Origin: Myxococcus virescens
Lineage (GTDB): Bacteria; Myxococcota; Myxococcia; Myxococcales; Myxococcaceae
Direction of reading: 5' to 3'
DNA length: 64,000 bases
NCBI RefSeq assembly: GCF_900101905.1
Contig: NZ_FNAJ01000022.1
Location: 1-64,000, forward strand
The notes under the pieces are model-generated. The model made no database searches. It was not told the origin of the DNA and saw only the letters and a program-made list of their open reading frames with translations. Within the stretch, counting starts at the first letter, position 1; each line of letters starts with the position of its first letter. A program made the translations under genes and the position numbers. Of this stretch, positions 45,429 to 53,358 are shown piece by piece.

Positions 45429-45532
45429 CCCTTCCCCCTGAAGGCTCGGCATGGACGCCCGCGAGGCGGAACATGCCGAGAGCAAGGTGGGGATGGGGCG
45501 GCGTCCGCGCAAGCCTTCGCCTGCCGCGCGGG

Positions 45533-47782
45533 CTACTCGGGGCTGGCGGCGACGCGGCGGACGGGCCGGGGCATCAGGTGTCCCCGGACCTTCAAGTCAT
45601 CGAACGAGCAGGACAGGTTGCGGCAGCCCAGGGCCACCTTGCCCACGCGGTCCTCCAGGCCCACCAGCAGCTTGCGGGCGAAGCGCTCGTTGTTGAGGAA
45701 CGCCTCCACCAGCACGCCCGAGCTGTTCCGGCGCATCTGCAGTCGCACCTGGTAGGGGCCGTGGGCCGGCAGCGGCATCTCGTCCTCGACGAGCGCCTCC
45801 GTGTCCTGCGCGCTGTTCCCCACCACCTCGCGCCCGTCCGGCATGAAGTAGCGCCACGACAGCCGCATGCCCACTTCCGGAATGGCGAACGCGGAGACCT
45901 GCAAGTCCCTGATGCGGAACGCCAGCTCGCCATAGTGCTGCGCATCCGCTTCCAGCGCGTACTCCGGCCCCAGCTGCGTTACGTCCATCAGCACTTCGGC
46001 CGTGAAATCGTTGGACGAGAAGTAGCGCTGCGCGATGTACGCGCGCGGAATCAGCCGCCGCCCGTTGGTCTCCTTGCCCGCCTGCAAGGCCTGGAGCTCC
46101 CCATCCACCAGCCGCCATTGGCCACTGTGGACGTTGACCTCCTCGTTGCCCTCGTTGAAGCCCAGCTCCAGGCGCGAAGTGCCCCCGGCCTTGGCGGGCG
46201 CCGCGAAGGAGAGCGATGAGAAGACCTCGCCGTAGGTGTTCGGCGGCAGCACCCGGTTGCCAGGCTTCACCTGGATACCCTTCGTGCCGATGATGACGCG
46301 CCGGTCGTCGCCCAGGTGGAGGCTCACCGGCCCCACGAACCACCGGACCGCGAAGCCCAGCAGCGCCAGCCCACCCACCACCGACAGGCCACCGCGCACG
46401 CGCCGCCAGCCCGAACGGAGCTGACGCGACAGCCCGGTCTGCCGCCCCGGCCGTACCGACCGCGCGGCCGCGGGCACCATGCGCCCGTCCAGGTCGCTCT
46501 GCGGGATGCCCGGCGCGGAGCTGGTGGAAATCATCGCCTCCAGCGCGGCGCACAGCTCGCTGGCCTTCTCGTAGCGCGCGGCCGGGTCCTGCTCCAACAG
46601 GCGGTCCACCACCGGGTCCACGCGCGGGTCCAGGCCCGGCACCTTCGAGGAGGGCAGCTTGAAGCGGCCCAGCGGCAGCTCCCCGGTGAGCACCTCGTAG
46701 AGGATGACGCCCAGCGAGAAGAGGTCCGCGCGCCCGTCCACGTTCTTCGCGTCCCGGCGCTGCTCGGGAGCCATGTAGTTCAGCGTGCCCATGGCCACCG
46801 ACGTCGCGGTGAGCTGCAGGCGCGAGTCCGGCGCGCGGATGCCCGCGAGGCCGAAGTCCGCCACCTTCACGTGCCCCCGCCCGTCCAGCAGGATGTTCTC
46901 CGGCTTCAGGTCGCGGTGGATGATGCCCTTGTCGTGCGCGCACTCGATGGCGCGCGCCACCGCCAGGAGGAGCTTGATGCCCTTCTCCGGCGCGAGCCCG
47001 GCCGACATCGCCTCGCGCAGCGAGCGGCCTTCCACATACTCCATGACGAAGTAGTAGTGCTCGCCCGCGACGCCCCGGTCGATGATCTGGATGATGTGCG
47101 GGTGGTTGAGCGCCGCCAGCGCCGTGGCTTCCTTCTCGAAGCGCGTGACGAACTCCGGGTCCTTCGCCAGCCGCGGCGGCAACAGCTTCACCGCCACCGT
47201 GCGCCCCAGCGACTGCTGCCGCGCGAGCCACACCTCGCCCATGCCGCCGCGCCCGAGCAGCTCCAGCAGCTCCAAGCCCGGCAGGTCCACCTTGCCCGTG
47301 CCCACGAAGGTGCTGTCCTCGTGCGCGTTCAGCGCCGAGTGCGCAGTGTCCGAGCCCGTCTTCGCGGACGAGCGCACCAAGGTCTGGTCCACTGACGCGT
47401 CCGAAGCGCCGTTGCTGGAAGGCAGGGCCACACCGCTGGTCCCTGGCGCCGCCACGCCTGGCAGCCCGTTCACGCCGCCGGGAGGCGCGGAGCGCACGGA
47501 CTCCGGAGCACGCGAAAGGGAGATGTCGATGCCCGGCTCCGGCTCCGGCTCCGCGTGAGGAACCACGGTCACCACGCCGGAGGTCCCATGGGCCGGAGGG
47601 CGCTGCTCCTGGATGCCGCTGCCCGTGGGCACCATCGTGTTGCGCGCCACCTCGGCGGCCACGTCACCCCGGCGGGCCTCGAACCGGATGCCGCAGCGGC
47701 ACTGGACACGCTGGCCGCTCACGTAGACGCGGATGTCGTGTGGATGGCCGCAGTTGGGGCAGGCCTGCGTCGTCGGGCTCAT
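45533..47782 (-). CDS. Ser/Thr protein kinase with N-terminal Zn ribbon and extracytoplasmic sensor-like domain
   Basis: 749 residues. The first 35 hold two Cys pairs (Cys8, Cys11, Cys28, Cys30), a Zn-ribbon-like start. The kinase domain spans about 163-425: LLGRGGMGEVWLA, AVKLL, HRDLKPENILL, VADFGLAG, MGTLNYMAPEQRR. A single membrane helix (GGLSVVGGLALLGFAVRWFV) then leads to a beta-rich extracellular region of about 240 residues (LELGFNEGNEEVNVHSGQWR, FSSNDFTAEVLMDVTQLGP). This region resembles LamG/concanavalin-type folds used in carbohydrate or cell-surface sensing. Its start overlaps the stop of the FHA-cyclase gene by 4 bases, so kinase and FHA protein are made together. Confidence 0.9.
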   Translation of the reverse strand: MSPTTQACPNCGHPHDIRVYVSGQRVQCRCGIRFEARRGDVAAEVARNTMVPTGSGIQEQRPPAHGTSGVVTVVPHAEPEPEPGIDISLSRAPESVRSAPPGGVNGLPGVAAPGTSGVALPSSNGASDASVDQTLVRSSAKTGSDTAHSALNAHEDSTFVGTGKVDLPGLELLELLGRGGMGEVWLARQQSLGRTVAVKLLPPRLAKDPEFVTRFEKEATALAALNHPHIIQIIDRGVAGEHYYFVMEYVEGRSLREAMSAGLAPEKGIKLLLAVARAIECAHDKGIIHRDLKPENILLDGRGHVKVADFGLAGIRAPDSRLQLTATSVAMGTLNYMAPEQRRDAKNVDGRADLFSLGVILYEVLTGELPLGRFKLPSSKVPGLDPRVDPVVDRLLEQDPAARYEKASELCAALEAMISTSSAPGIPQSDLDGRMVPAAARSVRPGRQTGLSRQLRSGWRRVRGGLSVVGGLALLGFAVRWFVGPVSLHLGDDRRVIIGTKGIQVKPGNRVLPPNTYGEVFSSLSFAAPAKAGGTSRLELGFNEGNEEVNVHSGQWRLVDGELQALQAGKETNGRRLIPRAYIAQRYFSSNDFTAEVLMDVTQLGPEYALEADAQHYGELAFRIRDLQVSAFAIPEVGMRLSWRYFMPDGREVVGNSAQDTEALVEDEMPLPAHGPYQVRLQMRRNSSGVLVEAFLNNERFARKLLVGLEDRVGKVALGCRNLSCSFDDLKVRGHLMPRPVRRVAASPE

Positions 47783-49482
47783 GCGCGGCGAGAGGTGGAA
47801 GCGGCGGTGGTGTATTCCAGCCCGTGGACGCGGTAGGTCGGCACGGCCTTCTCCTTGCCCTTCACCTGGAGGGCCGGCAGCCCCTCCACGTCGAAGCCGG
47901 CGCCCGCCCTGCGCACCGTGGACTCGGAGGCCAGCACCTCACCGCTCTTCGCCATGCCACACAGGCGCGAAGCCGTGTTCACCGTGTCGCCAATGGCGGT
48001 GAACTCGTGGCGCTCGGCGCTGCCCATGTAGCCGACAACGGCCTGCCCGGTGTTCACCCCGATGCCGACCTCGATGGGCTGCTTGCCCGCGGCCACGCGG
48101 CGGCGGTTCAGCTCATGCACGGCGTCCTGCATCTCCAAGGCGGCCCGAAGCGCGCGGGCGGCATCGTCCGGGTGCGACAGCGGCGGCCCCCAGACGGCCA
48201 TGACACAGTCCCCAATGAACTTGTCCAGGTTCCCCTCGTGGCGGAACACCACCCCGGCCATGGCGGTGAAGAATGCGTTGAGCATGTCTACCACCTCTTG
48301 CGGAGAATCGTTCTCCGAGATGGTGGTGAACCCGCGGATGTCCGCGAAGAGGCAGCTCACCTCCGCCAGCCGGCTCTGCGCCAGGTCCTCCGTCTCACCG
48401 GCGATCACCGCGTCGGCGACGGCCTTGGACAGGAAGCGGCTGAGCTCCGCGCGCGTCACGGCCTCGGCGCGGATCTGCTCGGCCAGCACCGCGTTCTCCA
48501 GCGCGATGCTCGCCTGCGAGGCGATGCCGGAGAGGATGGTCAGGTCCTTCTCCGAGAAGGCGTTGATCTGCTGCCGGCTGTCCAGGAAGAGCACCGCCTG
48601 AATCTTCCCGTTCACCTTCAGCGGCACCGCCATGGCGGACCGGATGCCCTGCGCGACGATGCTCTCCGCCGCGGAGAAGCGCTCGTCGATGATGGCGTCC
48701 GCCGTCAGCACCGCCTTGCCCGTCTCCACCACGCGCTTGAGCACGGTGTCGGACAGCATGACGTTGACGGCCTTGTCGGAGCGGTGGTGCACCGCCGACG
48801 GGATGAACTCGCCGTCCGCGGCCACCTTCAGGATGACGCCGTGGTCCGCGGCCAGCAGTTGGAAGGCCACCTTGAGGATCTGCTCGAAGAGCCCCGTCTG
48901 GCTGCCCTGCAGGCTCACCTGGCGGTGGAACTCATGGGCGATGCGCAGCTTCTCGTAGTCGCGGCGCAGCGCCTCCACGTCCGACACCTGCTCGGCGGGC
49001 CGGAAGTTCTGCGGCACCTGGTCCATCTGGGCCAGGAACGCCGGCATGGAGATGGACTGCGCCACCACCGTCACGCCCGGCGCGGTGGGCGCGGTGGCCT
49101 GCGCCACCGGCTCGCCGCTGTGGAAGATGAGCCGCGAGGCGCCCAGGGAGATTTCATCCCCGTCGCGCAGCTTGAGCTCCTTCACCCGGCGGCCATTCAC
49201 GAAGGTACCGTTGGACGAGCCCAGGTCCTTGAGGATGAAGTCCTTGCCCACGCGCTCGATGACCGCGTGTTCCTTGGAGACCTCCCGGTCCACCAGCCGC
49301 AATGTGTTGGACGGATGCCGGCCCAGGGACGTCGCCGGCCCCAGGGGAAACTCTCCGAGCGTGCCATCCGCGAAGCGCCCTGTCAGTCGGGGGCCGCGAA
49401 TCTGCCCGGGTTTGGGAGCGAACGGGACGGGGGACTGGCTCACGCGGAAATCCTCACCGGCCCGGACACTACCAGAGGCCAT
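47779..49482 (-). CDS. FHA-GAF-class III adenylate cyclase
   Basis: 567 residues from the ATG at 49482 (a GTG ten codons upstream is possible). Domains: FHA about 40-120 with SLGRHPSNTLRL, REVSKEHAVIER and DLGSSNGTFVNG; GAF about 210-350 (SAMAVPLKVNGKIQAVLFLD); class III cyclase about 375-560. Metal-binding Asp are in CLFADIRGFTTISE and FIGDCVMAVWG. Substrate and transition-state residues are in GNLDKF and AIGDTVNTASRL; the Lys in LDKF points to ATP rather than GTP. FHA domains bind phosphothreonine, so the coupled Ser/Thr kinase may switch the cyclase. Overlaps the kinase start by 4 bases. Confidence 0.92.
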   Translation of the reverse strand: MASGSVRAGEDFRVSQSPVPFAPKPGQIRGPRLTGRFADGTLGEFPLGPATSLGRHPSNTLRLVDREVSKEHAVIERVGKDFILKDLGSSNGTFVNGRRVKELKLRDGDEISLGASRLIFHSGEPVAQATAPTAPGVTVVAQSISMPAFLAQMDQVPQNFRPAEQVSDVEALRRDYEKLRIAHEFHRQVSLQGSQTGLFEQILKVAFQLLAADHGVILKVAADGEFIPSAVHHRSDKAVNVMLSDTVLKRVVETGKAVLTADAIIDERFSAAESIVAQGIRSAMAVPLKVNGKIQAVLFLDSRQQINAFSEKDLTILSGIASQASIALENAVLAEQIRAEAVTRAELSRFLSKAVADAVIAGETEDLAQSRLAEVSCLFADIRGFTTISENDSPQEVVDMLNAFFTAMAGVVFRHEGNLDKFIGDCVMAVWGPPLSHPDDAARALRAALEMQDAVHELNRRRVAAGKQPIEVGIGVNTGQAVVGYMGSAERHEFTAIGDTVNTASRLCGMAKSGEVLASESTVRRAGAGFDVEGLPALQVKGKEKAVPTYRVHGLEYTTAASTSRRA

Positions 49483-49550
49483 CGGCACCGGGGAACGCTC
49501 GGAAATCACCACTGCACGGCCGAGCAGCGTCCGCCTGGCGGGACGGCTCC

Positions 49551-50462
49551 TCAGCGACCGGCTGCCGGCTTCCTGTCCGAACCGCCCGCCCGGATGGCCA
49601 GGCCCACCGAAGGCATCACCGTAACGCCCCCCAGGTTCCGCTCCATCCCGAAGAGCTGCGGCCTGCTCCGGAAGTAGCCCCCCGTCACCTCGGCGAAGAG
49701 GTGGACGTACCGGTAGCCCACGGCGATTCCCAGCGTGGAGCCCACGAAGTGGCTGCCCACCGTCGCGGGAAGCCTCGCGTCGAAGCCCGACACTGGCTTC
49801 CCCTGCTGGGAGTAGTCCACCAGCCGCGCGTCCAGCCGGGTGCGGCTGTAGATGTACTTGGGCGCCGCGTAGAGCTTGAAGACGTCCCCCCAGTCCGCGC
49901 TGAGGTACAGGGGCACCTCCACGTCGTAGCGGCTGAAGTCGTTCATCTCCACCACCTCCAGCACGTCCAGGGCCGGACTGCTGAAGAAGTGCTTGGACAC
50001 CCCCACCCCCAGGGCCATGTCGAAGGAGCGCTGGCCCAGCTCCAGATAGCGGCCCACCTCATCTCCGCCGTGGGCCAGTTGGAACTTCAGGTCCCCGCGC
50101 AGGGAGATGCCGCTGTAGCGCAGGCCCACGTCCAGCCGGTCCACCACCCCCACCCGGACCATCAGCTCCGGGTTGACGCCCGGCGGGGCCACCATCAGCG
50201 CCACGCCCGCCGTCAGCAGCTCCTGCTGGTCCTCCTCGCTCAGCGAGTAGGGGCGGTCATTCACCACCGCGTCCCGGGCCGCCTCCCCCTGCTCGATGCC
50301 GGCGTCCACCACCCGGACCAGGGCCCCCACCGGGACGAAGGCCCCCATCCCGCCCGTCACCTGGACCTGCCCTGGCGCCAGCGTCCGGGCCGTCTGCTGC
50401 GTGGACAGCGTGGAGGCACACCCCGGAGTCAGGGCCAGGATCAACAGGGGAAGAATTCGCAT
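49551..50462 (-). CDS. Outer-membrane lipoprotein, beta-barrel-like, unknown
   Basis: 303 residues. The lipoprotein signal (MRILPLLILALTPGC, ASTLS) has a lipobox Cys at 15. The rest has alternating hydrophobic strands and repeated Gly/aromatic pairs (MVRVGVVDRLDVGLRYSGIS, DMALGVGVSKHFF, LGIAVGYRYVHLFAEVTGGY, GVTVMPSVGLAIRAGG), as in lipoproteins or barrels of outer membranes. I do not recognise the family. It precedes the FHA-cyclase and kinase genes on the same strand (38-68 bp) and could be part of their unit. It is divergent from truD. Confidence 0.62.
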   Translation of the reverse strand: MRILPLLILALTPGCASTLSTQQTARTLAPGQVQVTGGMGAFVPVGALVRVVDAGIEQGEAARDAVVNDRPYSLSEEDQQELLTAGVALMVAPPGVNPELMVRVGVVDRLDVGLRYSGISLRGDLKFQLAHGGDEVGRYLELGQRSFDMALGVGVSKHFFSSPALDVLEVVEMNDFSRYDVEVPLYLSADWGDVFKLYAAPKYIYSRTRLDARLVDYSQQGKPVSGFDARLPATVGSHFVGSTLGIAVGYRYVHLFAEVTGGYFRSRPQLFGMERNLGGVTVMPSVGLAIRAGGSDRKPAAGR

Positions 50463-50532
50463 GAAAAGTCACGTTATCCCCTTTCTGGCGCAGATGCTTC
50501 ATTCCGGGGCGCCGCGCTGGTAAGGGGGCGCC

Positions 50533-52170
50533 GTGCGAATCAAACAAAAGCCCGAGGACTTCTCCGTCAAGGAGTCATACCGTTTCGACGAAGTCGACTC
50601 GGGACGTCACCGCGTCTACCTGATGGACAAGCAGAAGCTGTCCACCTTCGACGCCGTGACCCGGCTGCGGGATGCGTTCGGGCTCAAGCCCGGCGCCATC
50701 AGCTACTGCGGCCTCAAGGACAAGCAGGGCCGGACCGAGCAGATCATCGCGGTGGACGGCGCCGACGTGGACATGCAGGAGCCCGACCTGCGGCTGAAGT
50801 ACCTGGGCCGCACGGACAAGCCGCTGTCCGCCGCCAACATCACCTCCAACCGCTTCTCCGTCACGGTGCGCGCGCTCCAGCCGGAGTCGCTGGGGCCCCT
50901 CAACGTGGCCGCCGCCGAGGTCAACCGCCTGGGCGTCATCAACTACTTCGACAGCCAGCGCTTCGGCTCGCTGAAGCACGGCCAGGGCTTCATCGCCAAG
51001 GACCTCATCCGGGGCGACTTCGAGGCCGCGCTGCACAACTACATGGCCAAGCCGTCCGAGCTGGACCGGACGGAGGACGCCAAGATCAAGGCCTTCTGGA
51101 AGGAGAACTGGGGCCGCTGGGACGCCCGCGTCCCCTACGAGGGCACGCGCAAGTACCACCGCGTCCTCAAGTCCCTGCGCGATCAGCCGGGTGACTACCT
51201 GCGCGCCTTCATGCAGATCGACGCGGACTACCGCGCGATGCTGATCTTCACCTACCAGAGCTTCCTCTGGAACGAGGGTGTGCGGCGCTACCTCCAGCTG
51301 ATGCTGCCGCGCGAGCACCTCTTCCCCATGCGCTACCAGGCCGGCACGCTGCTGTTCCACCGCGAAGCCAGCCCGGAGGTGCTCCGCACGCTGCGTGACG
51401 CCTCCTTCCCCCTGCTCGCGCCGAACTCGACGTTCAGCGACCCGAAGGTGGAGGAGGCCGTGCGCTGGGTGCTGGGCCGCGAGAAGCTCCAGCTGTCGGA
51501 CCTGCAGGTCCCCGGCGCCGAGCGCAGGCTCTACTTCAAGCACGAGGAGCGGCCCCTGCTGTCGTTCCCGCACAAGCTCGTCGTGGGCCGCACGCAGGCG
51601 GACGAGCTCAACCGCGACGACATCAAGGTCAACATCGCCTTCACCCTGCCGCCTGGCGCCTACGCCACCCTGGTCATCAAGCGGCTGTTCCACTTCGAGT
51701 ACGCCGAGGACAGCGCGGAGACCATCCGCGCCTCGCAGCGGCCGAAGCTGGCGGAGGCCGAAGCCGCCGCCGCCGCGCACGAGCCCTCCAGCCGCCGGGG
51801 CCCGCCCCGCCGGGACGCGGACGGCGCGCGCGCCTCGAGCCGTGGCGCTCCGGGCACGGACACCCGCCGCCGTTCGTCCGGAGACCGCGACACGCGCGCG
51901 CCCGCCGGCAGCCGCGATGCCCGGGGCGCTGGCGCTCCGGGCCGCCGCCGCGCCGGTCCGCGTGAGGTGGAGCTCCTGGAGCCCGCCTCGGGCCGCGCCC
52001 GCACCCTGGCCGCCAAGGCCCCCGCGCCTGCCAAGGCCGCGGAGCCCGCCGCGCCGCTGGGCTTCCGTGAGCGGCAGCGCCAGCGCAAGGACGCCCGCTC
52101 GGCCGCGCGCGCGGAGACCGAGGCCAAACGTGCAGCCAAGGCCAAGCCCGCGAAATCACGGAAGAAATAG
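50533..52170 (+). CDS. truD: tRNA pseudouridine-13 synthase TruD with a long basic C-terminal tail
   Basis: 545 residues from a GTG behind AAGGGGG. It opens MRIKQKPEDFSVKESYRF. The catalytic Asp is in YCGLKDKQGRTEQ; further TruD motifs are NYFDSQRFGSLKHG, LSFPHKLVVG and GAYATLVIKRLFHFEY. It changes U13 of tRNA to pseudouridine. The family is usually about 350-400 residues. After about residue 392 there is an added tail of about 150 residues, rich in Arg, Ala, Gly and Pro (SSRRGPPRRDADGARASS, ending KRAAKAKPAKSRKK), probably disordered and RNA-binding. It is divergent from the outer-membrane lipoprotein gene. Confidence 0.93.
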   Translation: MRIKQKPEDFSVKESYRFDEVDSGRHRVYLMDKQKLSTFDAVTRLRDAFGLKPGAISYCGLKDKQGRTEQIIAVDGADVDMQEPDLRLKYLGRTDKPLSAANITSNRFSVTVRALQPESLGPLNVAAAEVNRLGVINYFDSQRFGSLKHGQGFIAKDLIRGDFEAALHNYMAKPSELDRTEDAKIKAFWKENWGRWDARVPYEGTRKYHRVLKSLRDQPGDYLRAFMQIDADYRAMLIFTYQSFLWNEGVRRYLQLMLPREHLFPMRYQAGTLLFHREASPEVLRTLRDASFPLLAPNSTFSDPKVEEAVRWVLGREKLQLSDLQVPGAERRLYFKHEERPLLSFPHKLVVGRTQADELNRDDIKVNIAFTLPPGAYATLVIKRLFHFEYAEDSAETIRASQRPKLAEAEAAAAAHEPSSRRGPPRRDADGARASSRGAPGTDTRRRSSGDRDTRAPAGSRDARGAGAPGRRRAGPREVELLEPASGRARTLAAKAPAPAKAAEPAAPLGFRERQRQRKDARSAARAETEAKRAAKAKPAKSRKK

Positions 52171-52281
52171 AGATGTATCTCCCGGATGCAATGGGCGGAC
52201 GGGCGCGCCGTAGACCCAGGTGTGAACGCTCTTGCCCTCGACGACGCTCCCGGGACGCTCGCCCATGCCATCGGGATGCTG

Positions 52282-52851
52282 ATGGCTGACGAAGCCCCTC
52301 CGCTTCCCTGGAAAGCGGACGTGCAGGCCGCCCGCCGGGGTGACCCGTCCGCTTTCGAGGCCTTGGTTCGCAGCGTGCAGCGCCCGGTCTACGGCCTGGC
52401 GCTGCGGCTGCTCCAGAGCGAGGCCGAGGCCGCGGAGGTGGCGCAGGAAGCGCTGCTTCGCGCCTACCAGAACCTCCACCGCTACGACGACGCGCGCCCG
52501 TTCGACCTGTGGGTGCTCGCCATCACCCGCAACCTCTGCCTGGACCTGCTCCGCCGCCGCACCAAGGTGCGCACCGAGGAGCTGGAGCCCATGAAGGAGG
52601 TGCTCCCCAGCGGCGAGGCGTCGCAGGAGGAAGGCGCCATCGCCCGCGAGGAGCGGCAGTCGCTGGAGGAGGCCATGGCCACCCTGTCCGTGGAGGACCG
52701 GGAGGTGCTCGCCCTCTATTACGTCCAGAAGCGCACGACGAAGGAGATCGCCCAGATCATGGGCTGTGCGCCTGGCACCATCATGGCCCGGCTCTTCCGG
52801 GCCCGTGAGAAGCTGCGCAAGAAGATGACGGCCGAGGAGGCTCCACGATGA
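52282..52851 (+). CDS. ECF-type sigma factor
   Basis: 189 residues from the ATG at 52282; an ATG two codons upstream is equally possible. Region 2 is clear (RGDPSAFEALVRSVQRPVYG, EVAQEALLRAYQNLHRYDDA, RPFDLWVLAITRNLCLDLLR). Region 4 has LEEAMATLSVEDREVLALYY, then QKRTTKEIAQIMGCAPGTIM and ARLFRAREKLRKKM, the HTH that reads -35. The linker is short. It is followed, with an overlapping start codon (ATGA at 52848), by an anti-sigma-like gene. Its regulon is likely to include the third gene of this operon. Confidence 0.9.
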   Translation: MADEAPPLPWKADVQAARRGDPSAFEALVRSVQRPVYGLALRLLQSEAEAAEVAQEALLRAYQNLHRYDDARPFDLWVLAITRNLCLDLLRRRTKVRTEELEPMKEVLPSGEASQEEGAIAREERQSLEEAMATLSVEDREVLALYYVQKRTTKEIAQIMGCAPGTIMARLFRAREKLRKKMTAEEAPR

Positions 52852-53351
52852 ATCCCCACCTGTGCCCGGACCTCGAAGTCCTCTTCACGGAGCTGGACGC
52901 CGGCGAAGGCCCCGCGCTGGACCACGCCGCCGAGTGCGCCGCCTGCGCCGCCGTCCTGGAAGAGCACCGGCTGATGGAGCAGGACCTGTACCGGCTGGCG
53001 GATCCCCTCCCCCCGCCCACCCTGGTGGCCAGCGTCATGGCGCGCGTGTCCGCCGAACCCGTGCCCCGGCGCCGCGAGGTCTGGTCCGGGCTGGCCATCC
53101 TGCTGACGTCGATGCTGGGCGGGCTGGGCTACCTGGTGATGAGCGACCAGGCGCTCGGCCGGCTGGGAACCGGGCTGGCCTCCGTCCTGGTGCAGGGGCG
53201 CCCCTTCATCGAAGGCGTCCTCAGTGGCGCCCACGCGCTGTGGTCCACCGCAGGCCTGACGGTGGCCTGCTCTCTCGCCTTCCTCCTGCTGACGTCTCTG
53301 TACGGTCTCAAGCGGCTTGTCGGCAACGGGCCCACTCCTTCCGAAGCGTGA
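52848..53351 (+). CDS. Anti-sigma factor with ZAS-like Zn motif and membrane helices
   Basis: 167 residues; its start overlaps the sigma stop. The N-terminal cytoplasmic part contains HAAECAAC, the H-X3-C-X2-C of zinc-binding anti-sigma factors, in PALDHAAECAACAAVLEEHR. Membrane helices are LAILLTSMLGGLGYLVMSDQ and TAGLTVACSLAFLLLTSLYG. In family terms the Zn domain clamps the sigma factor at the membrane until a signal frees it. The partner for sensing may be the STN protein encoded 7 bp downstream. Confidence 0.82.
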   Translation: MNPHLCPDLEVLFTELDAGEGPALDHAAECAACAAVLEEHRLMEQDLYRLADPLPPPTLVASVMARVSAEPVPRRREVWSGLAILLTSMLGGLGYLVMSDQALGRLGTGLASVLVQGRPFIEGVLSGAHALWSTAGLTVACSLAFLLLTSLYGLKRLVGNGPTPSEA

Positions 53352-53358
53352 GCGAACC

